A stretch of 64,000 bases of DNA, taken from positions 1,984,001 to 2,048,000 of the forward strand of contig CP083650.1 of assembly GCA_020099315.1 (NCBI GenBank), written 5' to 3'. Shown one piece after another: positions 60,924-64,000 of the stretch. Below the pieces are notes generated by a model. The model was not told the DNA's origin and did not search any database. It saw only the letters and a list, made by a program, of their open reading frames with translations. Within the stretch, counting starts at the first letter, position 1. Each line of letters begins with the position of its first letter. The position numbers and the translations under genes are program-made. The stretch is from Citrobacter europaeus. Its GTDB lineage: Bacteria; Pseudomonadota; Gammaproteobacteria; Enterobacterales; Enterobacteriaceae.

Positions 60924-62222
60924 ATGCGAGTTGTCATACTGGGAAGTGGTGTCGTTGGCGTGACCAGCGCCTGGTATTTAAGTCAGGCTGGACACGATGT
61001 CACCGTCATTGATCGTGAGCCCGGTCCGGCACTGGAAACCAGTGCGGCGAACGCGGGGCAAATCTCTCCAGGTTATGCAGCACCATGGGCGGCGCCAGGT
61101 GTACCGCTGAAGGCAATTAAATGGATGTTTCAGCGCCATGCTCCGCTGGCCGTGCGCCTCGACGGGACCCAGTTCCAGTTGAAATGGATGTGGCAAATGC
61201 TGCGCAATTGCGACACCAGCCATTACATGGAAAACAAAGGACGCATGGTGCGTCTGGCGGAATACAGCCGTGATTGCCTGAAAGCGCTGCGCGCTTCTAC
61301 CGGTATTGAGTACGAAGGGCGCCAGGGCGGAACCCTGCAACTTTTCCGTACCGCTCAACAGTATGAGAACGCCACCCGCGACATCGCCGTGCTCGAAGAC
61401 GCTGGCGTACCCTATCAGTTGCTGGAAGCAAGCCGCCTGGCTGAAGTCGAGCCGGCGCTGGCGGAAGTGGCGCACAAGCTGACCGGCGGTCTGCGTTTAC
61501 CGAATGATGAAACGGGTGACTGTCAGCTGTTTACCCAGCGTCTGGCGCTGATGGCGGAGCAGGCTGGCGTTAAGTTTCGTTTTAATACGCCGGTCGATAA
61601 GCTGCTGAGCGATGGTGAGCAGATTTACGGCGTTCAGTGCGGCGAAGAGATAGTCAAAGCAGATGCCTATGTAATGGCGTTTGGCTCGTACTCTACGGCG
61701 ATGCTGAAAGGCATCGTTGATATTCCGGTCTATCCGCTCAAAGGCTATTCGTTGACCATTCCGGTGGCGCAAGATGACGGCGCGCCGGTTTCTACTATCC
61801 TTGATGAGACTTACAAAATCGCCATTACCCGCTTTGATAACCGTATTCGTGTGGGCGGCATGGCGGAAATTGTCGGCTTCAATACGGAATTGCTACAACC
61901 TCGTCGTGAAACGCTGGAGATGGTTGTACGCGATCTCTTCCCGCGTGGTGGTCATGTGGAACAGGCAACTTTCTGGACCGGGCTTCGTCCGATGACTCCG
62001 GACGGTACACCGGTGGTTGGGCGAACCCGCTTTAAGAATCTACTACTCAACACCGGCCACGGTACGCTGGGCTGGACTATGGCCTGCGGCTCGGGTCAGT
62101 TGCTGAGCGACATTCTTTCTGGCCGCACACCAGCCATTCCTTACGACGATCTGAGCGTGGCGCGCTACAGCCCGGGGTTTACTCCATCTCGCCCACGGCA
62201 TTTACATGGCGCACATAACTGA
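60924..62222 (+). CDS. dadA: D-amino acid dehydrogenase small subunit DadA
   Basis: 432 residues from MRVVILGSGVVGV. FAD-binding GSGVVG at 7-12 and GPALETSAANAGQISPGYAAPWAAPGVP. Oxidises D-alanine (and other D-amino acids) to pyruvate at the membrane, feeding quinones. The ATG after ACGGAGTGGCT is chosen; an in-frame ATG six bases earlier gives two extra residues. Twelve bases before dadX. Confidence 0.97.
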   Translation: MRVVILGSGVVGVTSAWYLSQAGHDVTVIDREPGPALETSAANAGQISPGYAAPWAAPGVPLKAIKWMFQRHAPLAVRLDGTQFQLKWMWQMLRNCDTSHYMENKGRMVRLAEYSRDCLKALRASTGIEYEGRQGGTLQLFRTAQQYENATRDIAVLEDAGVPYQLLEASRLAEVEPALAEVAHKLTGGLRLPNDETGDCQLFTQRLALMAEQAGVKFRFNTPVDKLLSDGEQIYGVQCGEEIVKADAYVMAFGSYSTAMLKGIVDIPVYPLKGYSLTIPVAQDDGAPVSTILDETYKIAITRFDNRIRVGGMAEIVGFNTELLQPRRETLEMVVRDLFPRGGHVEQATFWTGLRPMTPDGTPVVGRTRFKNLLLNTGHGTLGWTMACGSGQLLSDILSGRTPAIPYDDLSVARYSPGFTPSRPRHLHGAHN

Positions 62223-62234
62223 TAAGGACGTGAG

Positions 62235-63305
62235 ATGACTCGCCCGATACTGGCCAGCATTGACCTGCAGGCGTTGAAACAAAACCTGAGCATCACCCGC
62301 CAGGCCGCGCCGGACGCTCGCGTCTGGTCGGTGGTGAAAGCCAATGCGTACGGACACGGCATTGAACGCGTCTGGAATGCGCTGGGCACAACCGACGGTT
62401 TTGCCATGCTCAATCTTGAAGAAGCGATAACCCTGCGCGAGCGCGGATGGAAAGGCCCGATACTCATGCTGGAGGGTTTTTTCCACGCCGAAGATTTAAC
62501 TGTGTATGACAAATATCGTCTGACCACCTGTGTACACAGTAACTGGCAGCTAAAAGCGTTGCAGAATGCGCGCCTCAACGCGCCGCTGGATGTTTACCTG
62601 AAGGTGAACAGCGGCATGAACCGGCTGGGTTTCTTACCGGACAGAGTTTCCACGGTCTGGCAACAGCTGCGGGCGATGCCCAACGTTGGTGAAATGACGC
62701 TGATGTCACACTTTGCCGATGCGGAGCACCCGGAAGGTATCCGGGAGGCCATGGCGCGTATTGCGCAGGCGACAGAAGGGCTGGAGTGCCGACGCTCGCT
62801 GTCCAATTCGGCCGCCACGTTGTGGCACCCTGAAGCACATTATGACTGGGTTCGTCCGGGTATTATCTTGTATGGCGCATCGCCGTCGGGACAATGGCAG
62901 GACATCGCCAATACCGGCCTCAAACCGGTGATGACTCTGAGCAGCGAGATAATCGGCATACAAACGCTGAAAGCCGGAGACCGGGTGGGTTACGGAGGAC
63001 GCTACACCGCCAGCGGCGAGCAGCGTATTGGCATTGTAGCGACCGGCTATGCAGACGGTTATCCGCGCCATGCGCCAAGCGGAACACCGGTGCTGGTGGA
63101 TGGCGTACGTACCACTACGGTGGGAACAGTCTCAATGGATATGCTGGCGGTAGACCTGACGCCGTGTCCGCAGGCGGGGATAGGGACGCCGGTAGAGCTG
63201 TGGGGCAAAGAGATTAAAATTGACGATGTAGCCAGCGCCGCGGGTACGGTGGGTTACGAATTGATGTGTTCTCTGGCGCTGCGCGTGCCGGTGGTGACAG
63301 TGTAA
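62235..63305 (+). CDS. dadX: Catabolic alanine racemase DadX
   Basis: 356 residues. PLP lysine in VVKANAYGHG (Lys35) and the catalytic tyrosine in VGYGGRYTASGEQR. Turns L-alanine into D-alanine for DadA, so the two genes form an L-alanine breakdown operon. AAGGACGTGAG precedes ATG. Confidence 0.98.
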   Translation: MTRPILASIDLQALKQNLSITRQAAPDARVWSVVKANAYGHGIERVWNALGTTDGFAMLNLEEAITLRERGWKGPILMLEGFFHAEDLTVYDKYRLTTCVHSNWQLKALQNARLNAPLDVYLKVNSGMNRLGFLPDRVSTVWQQLRAMPNVGEMTLMSHFADAEHPEGIREAMARIAQATEGLECRRSLSNSAATLWHPEAHYDWVRPGIILYGASPSGQWQDIANTGLKPVMTLSSEIIGIQTLKAGDRVGYGGRYTASGEQRIGIVATGYADGYPRHAPSGTPVLVDGVRTTTVGTVSMDMLAVDLTPCPQAGIGTPVELWGKEIKIDDVASAAGTVGYELMCSLALRVPVVTV

Positions 63306-63309
63306 CTTT

Positions 63310-63386
63310 TGTAGGGCTGCCTGATAGCGATGCGCTTATCAGGCCTCATTTTGTAGGCCGGGTACGGCGCAGCCGCTACCCGGCAA
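63310..63386. repeat. REP-like palindromic repeats between dadX and cvrA
   Basis: TAGGGCTGCCTGATAGCGATGCGCTTATCAGGCCTCATTTTGTAGGCCGGGTA...GCTACCCGGCAAA: two imperfect palindromes in the enteric REP/BIME style (GCCTGAT...ATCAGGCC and GCCGGGTA...TACCCGGC) in the gap between converging genes. Confidence 0.75.
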
Positions 63387-63397
63387 AAATATCCGCG

Positions 63398-64000
63398 TTA
63401 CTCATCCTCATCTTCAGCAACGCGAACACCGACCTTCAGTACCGCATTATCTTCTTTCTCGGCAACCGTCCAGATCATGCCAGCGAATTCAACCTGGTCA
63501 CCGACGACCGGCGCGGCGCCAAGCAGATGCTGGACAATATCCCCCAGCGTTTGCTGCTTATCACGATACTCTGTGCCATCATCCAGGCCATAAATCAGCG
63601 CCACATCGGCATATTTTGCGCTGGCTTCAAGAATAAAGTCACCGAAGAAGCGCTGGTCCAACGACACCGGCGGGGACTGGCTGAACAGCTTGCCGAGAGC
63701 AGGGAGATCGCGCTCTCGGCCAATAACACACAATACATCGCCTTCGCGCAGGCGCGTACTGCCGGAGGGGTGAAATAGCACGTTGTCACGAAACAGGGCG
63801 GCAATTCGCGTTTCTTCCGGCATATGCAGGTCGCGCAGCGCGGCGCCCACACACCACTTATCCGCGCTGAGCTGATAAACAAACTGCTCCCAGGGATTAT
63901 CCGGATGAATATCCAGACCAATGCGCGACACGGGCCAGCCGACCGGAGGGACCACCACTTTGGCTTTTTTAGCGGCCCACGAAAGCGACGTTCCCTGAAA
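63398..64000 (-). CDS. cvrA: K+/H+ antiporter CvrA (NhaP2), 3' part only
   Basis: 200 codons of the C-terminal cytoplasmic part, in one open frame to the window edge (…FQGTSLSWAAKKAKVVVPPVG). Contains the RCK-C/TrkA-C domain (EGDVLCVIGRERDLPALGKLFSQSPPV) and a CorC-type end (LGAAPVVGDQVEFAGMIWTVAEKEDNAVLKVGVRVAEDEDE). The membrane part lies outside the window. Closely matches E. coli CvrA; it follows dadX on the opposite strand, as in E. coli. Confidence 0.95.
   Translation of the reverse strand, partial: FQGTSLSWAAKKAKVVVPPVGWPVSRIGLDIHPDNPWEQFVYQLSADKWCVGAALRDLHMPEETRIAALFRDNVLFHPSGSTRLREGDVLCVIGRERDLPALGKLFSQSPPVSLDQRFFGDFILEASAKYADVALIYGLDDGTEYRDKQQTLGDIVQHLLGAAPVVGDQVEFAGMIWTVAEKEDNAVLKVGVRVAEDEDE

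Noticed and set aside
63310..63386. Terminator pair between dadX and cvrA
   Set aside because: Palindromes lack T-runs and match the REP/BIME style better.

Overview
The window is about 64 kb of chromosome from an enteric bacterium (Enterobacteriaceae). Almost every gene right of position 13,900 closely matches an Escherichia coli / Salmonella / Citrobacter core gene. The order is not that of E. coli K-12: purB-hflD-mnmA-nudJ-rluE-icd runs directly into yebQ-kdgR-yobH-mgrB-yebO-yobF-cspC and then manXYZ...fadD-rnd, and that block ends at minCDE-dsbB-fadR-dadAX. In K-12 these are two distant segments, so the layout corresponds to an inversion across the terminus, as known in Salmonella and relatives. 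A second FtsI-type penicillin-binding protein beside rlmA (known as PBP3SAL in Salmonella), together with cntAB-like yeaWX and dmlA/dmlR, and no umuDC or hlyE between ycgN and dsbB, point to a Citrobacter-like organism. That identification is inference.

Layout. 1-8,154: late tail operon of a lambdoid prophage (end of an M-like gene, L, K, I, J, a collagen-repeat side tail fibre and a tail-fibre assembly protein). 8,155-13,700: decayed, AT-rich prophage end with a umuC 3' remnant, an unrecognised four-helix membrane protein, two copies of the SRAP gene yedK in the same direction (one broken), an integrase remnant next to a tRNA 3'-end-like fragment with its own terminator, two more tRNA-like fragments, and three unrecognised small genes. 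13,935-19,696: purB, hflD, mnmA, nudJ, rluE (minus) and icd (plus). 19,747-31,145: yebQ, kdgR, yobH, mgrB, yebO, yobF-cspC, the FtsI paralogue, rlmA, mntP with its manganese riboswitch and MntR boxes, yobD and the mannose PTS manXYZ. 31,605-45,583: yoaE, pdeD, sdaA, nudL, pabB, yoaH, yoaB, yoaA, tsaB, yeaY, fadD, rnd. 45,632-51,795: carnitine/quaternary amine oxygenase genes yeaX-yeaW with the BCCT carrier yeaV, then D-malate genes dmlA/dmlR. 51,882-64,000: minEDC, ycgL, ycgM, ycgN, a DUF1971 gene behind a 41-bp NsrR-like palindrome, dsbB, nhaB, fadR, ycgB, dadA-dadX and the 3' end of cvrA, cut by the window edge.

How the genes work together. The tail genes build the lambda-type tail tip and fibres. 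The core genes form familiar units: Min division-site placement, D-/L-alanine catabolism (dadAX), fatty-acid sensing and activation (fadR with a FadR operator at fadD), mannose/glucose uptake (manXYZ), manganese export with double metal control (mntP), and PhoP-driven feedback (mgrB). The part most worth new work is 8.2-13.7 kb, where accessory genes of unknown function sit among remnants that look like repeated integration and decay. I could not prove an undescribed system there; the best candidates are the membrane protein at 8,661 and the small genes between the two yedK copies.
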